From positions 1-30,595 of the forward strand of contig JALOAS010000030.1 in the NCBI GenBank assembly GCA_023228705.1: a DNA stretch of 30,595 bases. Direction: 5' to 3'. The notes under the pieces were generated by a model, which had not been told where the DNA came from, ran no database searches, and was given only the letters and a program-made list of their open reading frames with translations. The stretch is from Ottowia sp. Lineage in GTDB: Bacteria > Pseudomonadota > Gammaproteobacteria > Burkholderiales > Burkholderiaceae_C. Position 1 is the first letter of the stretch. The number at the start of each line of letters is the position of its first letter. A program made the translations under genes and the position numbers. Below are positions 18,151 through 26,197 of this stretch, in pieces.

Positions 18151-19677
18151 ATGCCACAACCCCTGGACGCCAGCACCCGACCCACGCCGCTGTTTGACGT
18201 GGCCGCCACGCGCGAAATCGAACGCCAGGCCGCAGCCGGCCTGCCGGCCGGCACGCTGATGCAGCGCGCCGGCCGGGCCACGGCGCGGCTGGCGCTGGCG
18301 CTGGCGCCGCATGCGCGGCATTTCGTGATCGCCTGCGGCCCCGGAAACAACGGCGGCGACGGCCTGGACGCCGCCGCGCGGCTGCGCGCACGCGGCAAGG
18401 TCGTGACCGTCATCCACCTGGGCGACCCGGCGCGCCTGCCCCAGGACGCGCAGGCTGCGCTGCAGCGTGCGCAAGCCGCCCAGGTGCGCTTTGCCACCAC
18501 CATGCCGGCCGGCCTGACCTGCAACGACCTGTGCATTGATGCGCTGCTGGGCATAGGCGCGTCCCGGGCACCAGCCAACGACATGGCGCAGCTGCTCGGG
18601 CAACTGCACGCCGCTCCGGCCCGGTTGCTCAGCGTTGACGTGCCCACGGGCCTGGATGCGGACAGCGGCCAGCTCTTGGCGGCTGGCGCCGCGGCCGACA
18701 GCGCGATGCCAGCCTGCCGGCGCCACACGCTCACGCTGCTGACCTGCAAGCCCGGGCTCTTCACCGGGCAGGGGCGCGATGCCTGCGGACGCATCTGGTT
18801 CGACGACCTGGGCGCGGCGCAGCCTGACACGCCCGCGCCCGCGCCCGCGCCCGCGGCCTGGCTGAACCGGCCGCAGCCCGCGGCGCCCCGGGCACACGCA
18901 AGCCACAAGGGCTCCTACGGGAGCGTGGCCGTGGTCGGCGGCGCGGCAAACCGCGCGCGCGGCATCGCGATGCAGGGCGCCGCCTTGCTGGCGGCATCCG
19001 CCGCGCTGCATGCCGGCGCCGGCCGCGTCCATGTGAGCCTGCTCGATGAGGACGCGGCGCTGCTTGGCCCGCAACAGCCCGAGCTGATGTTTCGCCGCTT
19101 CTCCGCGCTGCCGCTGCCCGAACTCACGGTGGTGGCCGGCTGCGGCGGCGGCGACGCCATCATCGCGCTGATGGACCCCATCCTTGCGACAGCAGGTCAG
19201 CTGGTGCTCGATGCCGACGGACTCAACGCCGTGGCGCGCAGCCGGACGCTGCAGCAGCGGCTGGCGGCGCGGGGTGCCGCCGGGCAGGCCACGGTGCTGA
19301 CGCCGCATCCGCTGGAAGCCGCGCGGCTGCTGCAAGCAACCACGGCGCAGGTTCAAGACAACCGCTTGCATGCGGCGCAGGCATTGGCCAAGCGCTACGG
19401 TTGCACCGTCGTGCTCAAGGGGTCCGGCACCGTCGTCACCGCGCCAGGACACGCGCCACGCATCAATCCCAGTGGCAACGCGCGCCTGGCCTGCGCCGGC
19501 ACCGGAGATGTGCTTGCCGGCTTCATAGCCGCTGGCCTTGCCAGCGGCAGCCCACCGCTGGCAGCGGCCTGCCTCGCCGTTTACCAGCACGGCGCGATCG
19601 CCGACGCCTGGCCTGCGGCAATGCCGCTGACCGCTGCAGCTCTTGCAACGCGATGGCCGGCTGCAGCGGTTGCCTGA
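18151..19677 (+). CDS. nnr: Bifunctional NAD(P)H-hydrate epimerase / ADP-dependent NAD(P)HX dehydratase
   Basis: This YjeF-type protein repairs hydrated NADH and NADPH: the N-terminal domain epimerises NAD(P)HX and the C-terminal domain dehydrates the S form with ADP. The N-domain (about 10-225) has GPGNNGGDGLDAAARL (63-78), DALLGIG and VDVPTGLDADSG. A Pro-Ala linker follows. The C-domain, of ribokinase fold, has HKGSYGSVAVVGG, LDADGLNAVA, TPHPLEAARLL, VLKGSGTVV and AGTGDVLAG (catalytic Asp453). Length 508 fits the fused form (E. coli 515). The start ATG 18151 has AGAGG 12 nt upstream, which is loose. It is transcribed away from rpsB and convergent with rnr. Confidence 0.95.
   Translation: MPQPLDASTRPTPLFDVAATREIERQAAAGLPAGTLMQRAGRATARLALALAPHARHFVIACGPGNNGGDGLDAAARLRARGKVVTVIHLGDPARLPQDAQAALQRAQAAQVRFATTMPAGLTCNDLCIDALLGIGASRAPANDMAQLLGQLHAAPARLLSVDVPTGLDADSGQLLAAGAAADSAMPACRRHTLTLLTCKPGLFTGQGRDACGRIWFDDLGAAQPDTPAPAPAPAAWLNRPQPAAPRAHASHKGSYGSVAVVGGAANRARGIAMQGAALLAASAALHAGAGRVHVSLLDEDAALLGPQQPELMFRRFSALPLPELTVVAGCGGGDAIIALMDPILATAGQLVLDADGLNAVARSRTLQQRLAARGAAGQATVLTPHPLEAARLLQATTAQVQDNRLHAAQALAKRYGCTVVLKGSGTVVTAPGHAPRINPSGNARLACAGTGDVLAGFIAAGLASGSPPLAAACLAVYQHGAIADAWPAAMPLTAAALATRWPAAAVA
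18830..18855 (+). repeat. Short hexamer tandem repeat encoding the Nnr Pro-Ala linker
   Basis: About four copies of GCCCGC-type hexamers in register give the peptide PAPAPAPA between the epimerase and dehydratase domains of nnr. A change in copy number would keep frame and only lengthen or shorten the linker. Confidence 0.7.
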
Positions 19678-19803
19678 ACCGCTCGCGGCACGGCAGCCCT
19701 CTGCAGGCGGCAGCGCGACCTGCCTGTCCTGCCCAGGCCATAGCCTGCGCCCAACCCGCCGTGAACCGATTCCCAAGCGACGCGGCGGCCCGGCCGGTCC
19801 GGA

Positions 19804-21993
19804 TCAGCGCGCCTTGTGCTTCTTGGCCGTGCGCGCCGTGCGGCTCCCCGCCTTGGCTGCAGCCGGCTTCTTGTTCGCCTTGTCCGGCTTGTGCGCCGAC
19901 TTGCGGGCCGACTGCTTCTTGCCGCTGCCGCGCGTATCCGCGGCGGGCGTGTCGGCCAGCAGCCGAAAATCAATCTGCCGCGCATCCAGGTCCACGCGGC
20001 TGACCTGCACGCGCACCGGCGTGCCAATGGCATAGGCCGTGCCGCTTTGCTCGCCGCGGATCTGCTGGCGCACCTCGTCAAACTGGAAGTACTCGTCGCC
20101 CAGCTCGCTGATGTGGACCAGGCCTTCCACGTACAGTTCGTCCAGCGAGACGAAGAGGCCAAAGCTGGTCGCGCTGGTCACCGTGCCGGCAAAGACTTCG
20201 CCCAGGTATTGGCGCATGTACTGGCACTTGAGCCAGGCCTCGACGTCGCGGCTGGCCTCTTCGGCGCGCCGCTCGCAGGCGCTGCAGTGCAGGCCGGCCA
20301 GTTCCCAGCGCTGTGCCTGCGCACCCGTCTTTTGGCCGGATTCTTGCGCTGGCTCGCCGCTGCGTTTTTGCAGCCGCTTGGCAAACTCGGCCTCCAGCTC
20401 GCCGGCCTCGGGCAATTCGGGCAGCTTGTACTGCCTCTCGTCCAGCAGTGCCTTGATGACCCGGTGCGCCAGCAGATCCGGATAGCGCCGGATCGGACTG
20501 GTGAAGTGCATGTACGCGTCGTATGCCAGGCCAAAGTGCCCCTTGTTCTGCGGCTTGTACACGGCCTGGCTCATCGCGCGCAGCAGCTGCATCTGTATCT
20601 GCTCGGCGTCGGGCCGGTCCCGCGTGGCGTCGGCAATCTGCTGGAACACCTGCGGTGACGGCTCGTCGCCCACCGACACCTTCACGTCCAGCGCCCGCAG
20701 GTACGCGCGCAGCGCCTCCACCTTTTCCGCCGGGGGCGGCTCGTGCACCCGGTACAGTGCCAAGGCGTCCTTGTGCTGGCGCACGAAGTCGGCACAACAG
20801 ACATTGGCCGCCAGCATGCACTCTTCAATGAGCCGGTGCGCGTCGTTGCGCGGACTCGGCTCTATGCTGGTGACCCGCCCCTGGTCGTCGCAGATGATCT
20901 GCGTCTCCACCGTATCAAAGTCTATGGCGCCCCGGCGCTGGCGTGCCTGCAACAACGACTGGAATGCCCCGTGCAGGTGGCGCAGGTGCGGCAGCAGCTC
21001 CGCGTTGTCCAGCGGCTGGCTCCTGCCTTTGTCCGGCGTCAGCGCAGCCGCCACCTGGTCGTACGTGAGCCGGCCCTGGCTGCGGATGACCGCGGGGTAG
21101 AACTGGTACGCATGGATCTTGCCGCGCGCGCTGACCAGCATGTCGCACACCAGCGCCAGACGGTCCATGTCCGGATTGAGCGAGCACAGGCCATTGCTGA
21201 GCTTCTCCGGCAGCATGGGCACGACGCGGCGCGGGAAATAAACGCTGGTTGCACGCGCGTAGGCATCGGCATTGATGGCATCGCCATCGTGCACGTAGTG
21301 GCTGACGTCGGCAATGGCCACCAGCAGGCGCCAGCCATTGGGCTTCCTGCCGCGCCCGGTGACCACGGCCGGCTCGCAGTAGACCGCGTCGTCGAAGTCG
21401 CGGGCATCCTCGCCGTCTATGGTGACAAACGCAACATCGCCCAGGTCCACCCGCCCCTGGCGGTCGGCCGAGCGCACCTTGTTGGGCAGCGACTGCGCCG
21501 TGTCCAGGCACGCCTGCGAAAACGCATGCGGGATGCCGAACTTGCGCACCGCAATCTCGACTTCCATGCCCGGGTCGTCCACCTCCCCCAGCACCTCAAC
21601 GACCCGGCCCACCGGTTGTCCGTAGAGCGCCGGCGGCTCGGTCAGCTCGACCACGACGACCTGCCCGTCCTGCGCAGACGCCAGCGCACGCTTGGGGATC
21701 AGCACATCACGGCCATAGCGCCGGTCTTCCGGCGCAAGCAGCCAGTGCCCGTCTTCCTGCAACAGGCGCCCGATCAGGAGCCGCGCCCCGCGCCGCAGGA
21801 TTTCAACGACGCGCCCTTCGGGCCGGCCGCGCCGGTCGTGGCCCATGAGCTTGACGCGGACGTGGTCGCCGTGCAGGACGGCGGCCATCTCCCTGGACGA
21901 CAGGTGAACGTCGGGTTCACCATCGTCGCGAATGACAAAACCGTGGCCTGACGCATGGCCCTGCACGGTTCCGATGATTTCGCCGGCAGGCAT
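19804..21993 (-). CDS. rnr: Ribonuclease R lacking the usual N-terminal helix-turn-helix domain
   Basis: RNase R is a processive 3'-5' exonuclease that degrades structured RNA. The 729-residue product starts directly in the first cold-shock domain (GEIIGTVQGHASGHGFVIRD). The RNB domain follows with TIDGEDARDFDDAV (metal ligands Asp193, Asp199, Asp201, Asp202) and TSPIRRYPDL, then an S1 domain (VFAGTVTSATSFGLFVSLDE) and a Lys/Arg-rich tail. Family members of about 800 residues carry a further 75-80 N-terminal residues, absent here. No in-frame upstream start was found before the reading enters the antisense of tRNA-Leu. The ATG at 21993 has no Shine-Dalgarno and lies in a hairpin. Function as RNase R is confident; the start is not. 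Confidence 0.93.
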   Translation of the reverse strand: MPAGEIIGTVQGHASGHGFVIRDDGEPDVHLSSREMAAVLHGDHVRVKLMGHDRRGRPEGRVVEILRRGARLLIGRLLQEDGHWLLAPEDRRYGRDVLIPKRALASAQDGQVVVVELTEPPALYGQPVGRVVEVLGEVDDPGMEVEIAVRKFGIPHAFSQACLDTAQSLPNKVRSADRQGRVDLGDVAFVTIDGEDARDFDDAVYCEPAVVTGRGRKPNGWRLLVAIADVSHYVHDGDAINADAYARATSVYFPRRVVPMLPEKLSNGLCSLNPDMDRLALVCDMLVSARGKIHAYQFYPAVIRSQGRLTYDQVAAALTPDKGRSQPLDNAELLPHLRHLHGAFQSLLQARQRRGAIDFDTVETQIICDDQGRVTSIEPSPRNDAHRLIEECMLAANVCCADFVRQHKDALALYRVHEPPPAEKVEALRAYLRALDVKVSVGDEPSPQVFQQIADATRDRPDAEQIQMQLLRAMSQAVYKPQNKGHFGLAYDAYMHFTSPIRRYPDLLAHRVIKALLDERQYKLPELPEAGELEAEFAKRLQKRSGEPAQESGQKTGAQAQRWELAGLHCSACERRAEEASRDVEAWLKCQYMRQYLGEVFAGTVTSATSFGLFVSLDELYVEGLVHISELGDEYFQFDEVRQQIRGEQSGTAYAIGTPVRVQVSRVDLDARQIDFRLLADTPAADTRGSGKKQSARKSAHKPDKANKKPAAAKAGSRTARTAKKHKAR

Positions 21994-22006
21994 GCCGGCA
22001 TTTTTT
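21982..22006 (+). terminator. Terminator-shaped hairpin overlapping the rnr start
   Basis: GCCGGCA (21982-21988) and TGCCGGC (21993-21999) form a perfect 7-bp stem with a 4-nt loop, followed by A and TTTTTT (22001-22006) on the plus strand. No plus-strand gene ends here, so it may stop antisense transcripts of rnr. In the minus-strand mRNA the same arms place the rnr AUG at the stem-loop junction. Confidence 0.55.
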
Positions 22007-22018
22007 GAGCGATTGATA

Positions 22019-22024
22019 TAGAAT
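22019..22024 (+). promoter_or_regulatory. -10 element for tRNA-Leu
   Basis: TAGAAT matches the -10 consensus at 5 of 6 positions, 15 bp before the mature tRNA 5' end. A minus-strand TATATC (22015-22020), a possible -10 for rnr, overlaps it. No good -35 box is visible for either. Confidence 0.4.
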
Positions 22025-22038
22025 CTCCAAGTTCTGAA

Positions 22039-22123
<85 letters not shown>

Positions 22124-22184
22124 AACACCATGCGCCAGCTCCAAACGGAGCCTCTTGCGCACGCATTGTCAAGAAACACGCGCA

Positions 22185-22207
22185 GCGGGGCCTGCCTCTC
22201 GCCCCGC
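22185..22207 (-). terminator. Possible terminator of the universal stress gene
   Basis: GCGGGGC and GCCCCGC form a 7-bp stem with a 9-nt loop, 12 bp past the stop of the minus-strand stress gene. Only a weak T-rich stretch (GTTTCTTG) follows several bases later. It could also act for tRNA-Leu from the other strand, but there is no U-tract on that side. Confidence 0.35.
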
Positions 22208-22218
22208 ATGGCGCCTGT

Positions 22219-23202
22219 TCAACGAATCACATACACCGCGCACTCGGCGCGCTGCATGACTTTCCTGCTGACTGAACCCAGCAGCAGGGTCTTGAGGTCG
22301 CCGTGGCCCCGGGCGCCCACGGCAATCATGCTGGCATCTGCGGCGGCAGCGACGATGGCTTGCGCAGCACGTCCTTCGCTGACCACCTGCTCGACTTTCA
22401 GGTCCGGATGGCGTGCATGGACACGCTCGGTGGCCCAGCGTGCCGTTTCTGCCGCGCGCTCGGCCACGTCGGACGCCAGCTGGTCGTACAAACCGGCCTG
22501 CTCATCCGCAGAACGCCAAGCCTGCGGGAACGCCTCAGCGCCGGGCAGCGCCACCGGCGCCGCCTTGTCGGCATGCGCCCCCGCAGGCGGTGCCTGCCGC
22601 TGCGCAAACAGCCCCGACCACAGATGCTTCTCGGGCGGCCGCCAGGCCACGACGACGCGCAGGAACGAGCCCGTGTCTTCGGCAAGCAACGCCGCCTCGT
22701 CCAGCGCACGCGTGCTGTGCTCCGAGCCATCCACGCCAACGACCACCGGATGCTGCATCGACGGCAGCGGCCGGGGCGATTGCCGGATGACCGCCACCGG
22801 GCAGGCTGCGTGCGTGGCCACGGCAGCTGCGTCGCTGCCCAGCAGGGCGCCTGACAGCAGGCTGCGGCCGCGGTGGCCAACCACCACCAGCGACGCCCGG
22901 CGCGAATAATCAACCAGCGCGGCGGCGGCGCCGCTCTGCACGCCTGCGGCAGTGACCTGGATGGACGCCAGGGTTCGTGCCTGTGCGGCGCCCTGCTCGG
23001 CAATTTCCTGCGCGCGCTGCTGGTACATCTCCAGGATGCCGGCACGCGCCATCTCGACCGCCGGATGCTCGACGCTGGTGGCGTGAACCACGATCAGCGA
23101 CACGGCGCGACGCTGCGCCACCTCTGCCGCCCACTTCAGGGCAAATTCGCTTTCCCGGGACGTGTCATAACCAACAACGACCGGACTGTTCCATTCTTTC
23201 AT
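22219..23202 (-). CDS. Tandem-domain universal stress protein
   Basis: A 327-residue cytoplasmic protein with two UspA domains. Domain 1 (about 1-150) starts KEWNSPVVVGYDTSRESEFA and has the nucleotide-binding motif GHRGRSLLSGALLGS. Domain 2 (about 155-327) starts HPVVVGVDGSEHS and has GARGHGDLKTLLLGS near the C-terminus. Both fit the G-2x-G-9x-G-S/T pattern of ATP-binding Usps. Domain 2 carries an insert of about 45-50 residues (EKHLWSGLFAQRQAPPAG onwards). ATG 23202 is preceded by GGAG (23209-23212) with 6-nt spacing, which rejects the longer reading to 23343. Usps act in stress survival; the precise role here is unknown. Confidence 0.9.
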   Translation of the reverse strand: MKEWNSPVVVGYDTSRESEFALKWAAEVAQRRAVSLIVVHATSVEHPAVEMARAGILEMYQQRAQEIAEQGAAQARTLASIQVTAAGVQSGAAAALVDYSRRASLVVVGHRGRSLLSGALLGSDAAAVATHAACPVAVIRQSPRPLPSMQHPVVVGVDGSEHSTRALDEAALLAEDTGSFLRVVVAWRPPEKHLWSGLFAQRQAPPAGAHADKAAPVALPGAEAFPQAWRSADEQAGLYDQLASDVAERAAETARWATERVHARHPDLKVEQVVSEGRAAQAIVAAAADASMIAVGARGHGDLKTLLLGSVSRKVMQRAECAVYVIR

Positions 23203-23358
23203 CTTCTTCTCCAACTGTGGCGGGTTGCGCGCCGCGATCATCCTATTGTCTGCCACCGGGCACGGAGGCATGGCCAGCAAAGCCAGTATATGGGCGGCCG
23301 GGACGGCAGCGCGGCATGGCGCGCTGGTCGTCGGCACTTGCAAAAAACGCGATCAGGT

Positions 23359-23363
23359 ATAAC
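23359..23363. repeat. Left target-site duplication ATAAC
   Basis: ATAAC abuts the left inverted repeat and recurs at 23598-23602, abutting the right one. Five bases can match by chance, but the exact position at both ends supports insertion. Confidence 0.6.
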
Positions 23364-23597
23364 CCTAGAATCCGCAGTTGACCGCTTATTTTCTTTGGCA
23401 GCTATTTGTTATTGCTCGAGTTCTTGCGTTTTTCAATGTCCACCCATCAGATGAAGACGCTATGCGCCTGTTCGCACAGCGCTGGACGCACCATGCTGCG
23501 TTGCTCCGCCTTGCAGACAGTAGTCTGCGGCGTTGTCGCGCCTTGCCTGACACGCCCTTCGCTGCACGCTCAAGCGCATCCAACTGCGGAATCTAGG
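23364..23597. mobile_element. MITE-like element with 17-bp terminal inverted repeats
   Basis: The ends CCTAGAATCCGCAGTTG (23364-23380) and CAACTGCGGAATCTAGG (23581-23597) are inverted copies with one mismatch. ATAAC directly flanks both sides (23359-23363 and 23598-23602), as a 5-bp target-site duplication would. The 234-bp interior is locally AT-richer than the region and contains a perfect stem GCAGAC/GTCTGC (23513-23528), but no convincing gene. Short open frames on both strands (about 65-72 codons) have no recognisable domain. It lies in the 487-bp gap between the stress gene and the permease gene. No transposase is present, so it would need one in trans. The parent family was not identified. 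Confidence 0.7.
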
Positions 23598-23652
23598 ATA
23601 ACTCGGGTTGTCCGCTCCGCCGGCTGCCCGATGACCCCACCGGCTTGCCACC

Positions 23653-23666
23653 GCGCCCGCGGGCGC
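23653..23666. repeat. 14-bp GC palindrome before the permease gene
   Basis: GCGCCCGCGGGCGC is a perfect palindrome 23 bp upstream of the permease ATG. It is followed by A residues on the plus strand, so it is not an intrinsic terminator in that direction. It might be an operator or a leader hairpin. Confidence 0.3.
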
Positions 23667-23689
23667 AAAAAACAAGACAAGGATGCCCC

Positions 23690-25219
23690 ATGCAAGGTGA
23701 CCCGACACAGCACATCTCGCAAACAACGGGCCTGCTCGCAGACACCGACTATGCCCTCACCGACCGCGACGTACGGCTGCACAACGCGGACCTGGCGCCG
23801 GTGCCCGCGTCCAAACGCAGCTGGGGCGCACTGGAACTCTTCAACGTCTGGACCAACGACGTGCAATCGCTGGCCGGCTACACGCTGGCGGCCAGCCTGT
23901 TCATCACGGCCGGCATCAATGGCTGGCTTGTTTTTGTCGCCATCATCCTGGCCAGCGTCATCGTCATGTTCCTGGTCAACCTCTCGGGCAAGCCCAGCGT
24001 GCGGTACGGCATTCCATACGCCGTCATGGCCCGCACCAACATGGGCGTGCTGGGTGCCCGCTTCCCGGCCCTGCTGCGCGGCATCGTCGGCATGTTCTGG
24101 TTTGGCGCACAAACCTATTTTGCCTCCACTGCGCTGGCGCTGGCGCTGCATGCGCTCCTGCCCCATGCCTCGACCGCAACGCTGTGGTCGCTGACCTGGA
24201 TAGGCTGGCTGTCCATCGTGCTGGTCACCCTGTTTCAACTGCTCATCTTCATTCGCGGCATAGGCTGGATCTCCCGTTTCCTCAATTTTGCCGGACCTGC
24301 GGTCTACGTGGTCATGATCCTGCTGCTGATCGCGATCTGGACAAAGGCCGGCGACGAGCTCCTGCAAGGCGTCGGCCACCTGTTCCAGTCCGAGATCAGC
24401 GGCTGGGCCGCCGTATCGTCCTTCTTTGGCGTGGTCGGCACCATGGTGGCGTACTTTGCGGCCGTGGTCGTCAACTATGGCGACTTCTCGCGCTTCACCC
24501 GCTCGCTCAGGAGCATGCGCCGCGGCAACTTCTACGGCCTGCCGGTCTCGCTCACGCTGTTCACCTTCCTGGCGCTGTTCATCACCGCCGGCGCGTACAT
24601 CGCGTTCCAGGATGGCCAGGGCGAGCCGCTGACCAACCCGGCCGACATCGTGGGCCTGATAGACAACACCGCGCTCACGCTCATTGCCGCGCTCACCTTC
24701 TTCATTGCCACCGTGGGGATCAACCTGGTCGCCAACTTCGTGCCGCCCGCGTACGACCTGGCCAACCTGTGGCCGGCACGGATCACGTTCCGCATCGGCG
24801 GACTCATCACGGCAGCGATCGGATTCGTCATTGCCGTGCTGTGGGTGGCCGTGATCGCGCCCATGGGTTTCCCCAGGTTTGTCGACACGCTGGGCGCCGT
24901 CCTCGCGCCGCTGTATGGGCTGCTGGTCTGCGACTACTACATCCTGCGCAAGGGCCGGCTGTACGTGCGCGACATGTTCACCATGTCGCCGCGGGGCGTC
25001 TATCATTTCAACAATGGCTGGAACTACCGGGCGCTGTCGGCGGTTGGCGTGGCTGCGCTCTTTTCCATTGCCACGGTCTGGGTTCCCGTGCTGGCCGACA
25101 ACCTCAGCGGCTTTGGCTGGATGATAGGCGCGTTCCTGGGCGGGCTGTTCCACTGGATCGTCATGCGCGGACGCATCATCATCGATCCGCCGGCACCGGC
25201 CAGCCAGGGCACTGCCTGA
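23690..25219 (+). CDS. NCS1-family nucleobase/related-compound permease
   Basis: A 509-residue inner-membrane symporter of the NCS1 family (cytosine, purines, uracil, thiamine, allantoin, hydantoin). After a soluble N-terminus it has LHNADLAPVPASKRSWGALE, then helix 1 with NVWTNDVQSLAGYTLAASLF. The transporter core includes GKPSVRYGIPYAVMARTNMG, VNYGDFSRFTRS and a C-terminal region LLVCDYYILRKGRLYVRDMF. About twelve hydrophobic segments are visible. ATG 23690 has AAGGA (23679-23683) 6 nt upstream, chosen over a start at 23645. The substrate cannot be told from the sequence; a pyrimidine base or hydantoin is plausible. No catabolic genes are adjacent. It converges on phaR. Confidence 0.88.
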   Translation: MQGDPTQHISQTTGLLADTDYALTDRDVRLHNADLAPVPASKRSWGALELFNVWTNDVQSLAGYTLAASLFITAGINGWLVFVAIILASVIVMFLVNLSGKPSVRYGIPYAVMARTNMGVLGARFPALLRGIVGMFWFGAQTYFASTALALALHALLPHASTATLWSLTWIGWLSIVLVTLFQLLIFIRGIGWISRFLNFAGPAVYVVMILLLIAIWTKAGDELLQGVGHLFQSEISGWAAVSSFFGVVGTMVAYFAAVVVNYGDFSRFTRSLRSMRRGNFYGLPVSLTLFTFLALFITAGAYIAFQDGQGEPLTNPADIVGLIDNTALTLIAALTFFIATVGINLVANFVPPAYDLANLWPARITFRIGGLITAAIGFVIAVLWVAVIAPMGFPRFVDTLGAVLAPLYGLLVCDYYILRKGRLYVRDMFTMSPRGVYHFNNGWNYRALSAVGVAALFSIATVWVPVLADNLSGFGWMIGAFLGGLFHWIVMRGRIIIDPPAPASQGTA

Positions 25220-25247
25220 CGCCAGGCGCAGCCCGCCGGCAGCAGCT

Positions 25248-25796
25248 TCAGCGCGACCCCAGCATGCCAAAGGCGTTGAACATCTGCTCGGCGTGGCGGG
25301 TCATCTGGTCCTGGAGCTGGGCAAATGCCGTGCGCGACTGCTCCACGTGCCCGGCCATCATGCTTTGCAGCATCAGCGACTGCATGCGCGCCATGTGCGT
25401 CCACAGCTCGGGCGTGAGTTCGCCAGACTGGCGCGCCAGCCGCGCCTGCAGCTCGACCATGGCATGGATGTTCTTTTCCAGGTAGGCGCCGACAAAACCC
25501 TGCATGGTGCAACCGTAAAACCGGATGATTTCGGCCAGCGCCTTCTCCGAAAATATGGGCTCGCCCCCGGCCTCTTCTTCCAGCAGGATCTGCAGCAGCA
25601 CCGCACGGGTCAGGTCCTTGCCGCTCTTGTTGTCCTGGACGACAAAGGCCTCGCGATCGAGCACCAGCTGTCGAACCTGGGCCAGCGTGAAGTACGACGA
25701 CGTCTCGGTATCGTAAAGCCTGCGATTGGGATATTTCTTGATGATTCGTGTCTGTCGTGCACGCTTGGGCAAATCGGATTTTTCCATCTGAATCAT
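25248..25796 (-). CDS. phaR: Polyhydroxyalkanoate synthesis repressor PhaR
   Basis: PhaR binds DNA and polyhydroxybutyrate and controls phasin and PHA genes. The 182-residue protein has the family N-terminal domain (IIKKYPNRRLYDTETSSYFT and LAQVRQLVLDREAFVVQDNK), a second PHB-accumulation regulatory domain (GEPIFSEKALAEIIRFYG, MQGFVGAYLEKN), and a Gln/Met-rich C-terminal helix. ATG 25796 (MIQMEKSD) follows AGGG at close spacing; ATG 25787 is an alternative. No PHA biosynthesis genes are near, so it is a stand-alone regulator here. It implies that the organism makes PHA granules. Confidence 0.93.
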   Translation of the reverse strand: MIQMEKSDLPKRARQTRIIKKYPNRRLYDTETSSYFTLAQVRQLVLDREAFVVQDNKSGKDLTRAVLLQILLEEEAGGEPIFSEKALAEIIRFYGCTMQGFVGAYLEKNIHAMVELQARLARQSGELTPELWTHMARMQSLMLQSMMAGHVEQSRTAFAQLQDQMTRHAEQMFNAFGMLGSR

Positions 25797-25914
25797 GCTA
25801 CCCTGGCGCTGCGCGCCGCCACCCCATCGGCGATCAGCAACCACGCCTGTGTCTGGGCACGCGTGCTTGCCACGCGCCCGCAGCGGCCTGGCGCCTCGGC
25901 AAGAACACGTGAAC

Positions 25915-25990
25915 TGGTGGGGCGTCAGGGATTCGAACCCTGGACCAATGGATTAAGAGTCCACTGCTCTACCAGCTGAGCTAACGCCCC
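25915..25990 (-). tRNA. tRNA-Lys (anticodon CTT)
   Basis: A 76-nt tRNA with encoded CCA. The acceptor is GGGGCGT/ACGCCCC and the D arm TTAGCTCAGCTGGTAGAGCA. The anticodon loop CTCTTAA has CTT at 25955-25957 and the T loop is TTCGAAT. It reads AAG. It is the distal one of two tRNA-Lys genes on the same strand, separated by 80 bp. Confidence 0.97.
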
Positions 25991-26070
25991 ACAGATCCCG
26001 ATGCTGGCAGGCCATTATGGCAGCCACGGGCCGCTGCCGCGGGCCGTGCCCGCCATCTTGTGTCTGTCTC

Positions 26071-26146
26071 TGGTGGGTCGTGCGGGATTCGAACCCACGA
26101 CCAATGGATTAAAAGTCCACTGCTCTACCAGCTGAGCTAACGACCC
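26071..26146 (-). tRNA. tRNA-Lys (anticodon TTT)
   Basis: A 76-nt tRNA with encoded CCA. The acceptor is GGGTCGT/ACGACCC and the anticodon loop CTTTTAA has TTT at 26111-26113. The D arm and anticodon stem are identical to the neighbouring CTT gene. It reads AAA/AAG. It lies 51 bp downstream of tcdA on the same strand. Confidence 0.97.
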
Positions 26147-26191
26147 CACCGCCGCTTCAGCACGCTGTCTACAAAATGCGGCAAACGTGCA

Positions 26192-26197
26192 ATTATA
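26192..26197 (-). promoter_or_regulatory. -10 element for the tRNA-Lys pair
   Basis: A perfect TATAAT begins right after the tcdA stop codon, about 46 bp upstream of the mature tRNA-Lys(TTT) 5' end. The -35 position falls within the end of tcdA and matches poorly. Read-through from the tcdA operon is also possible. Confidence 0.5.

Noticed and set aside
18830..18855. GC hexamer repeat as a phase-variation tract
   Set aside because: The unit is six bases, so copy changes keep the frame. It encodes a simple domain linker and cannot switch the gene off.
18058..19776. A 572-codon open frame antisense to nnr
   Set aside because: It is low-complexity Arg/Gly/Gln-rich and opposite a gene with clear YjeF motifs.
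23386..23596. Short open frames on both strands inside the MITE-like element
   Set aside because: They have no domain and no ribosome-binding site, and they run into the inverted repeats. They are best explained as chance frames in a non-coding element.
25915..26146. The two tRNA-Lys genes as a direct repeat from a recent duplication or attachment site
   Set aside because: The shared segments are the conserved D and anticodon arms. The acceptor and T stems and the anticodons differ, so they are two normal isoacceptors, and no integrase or displaced tRNA fragment is nearby.
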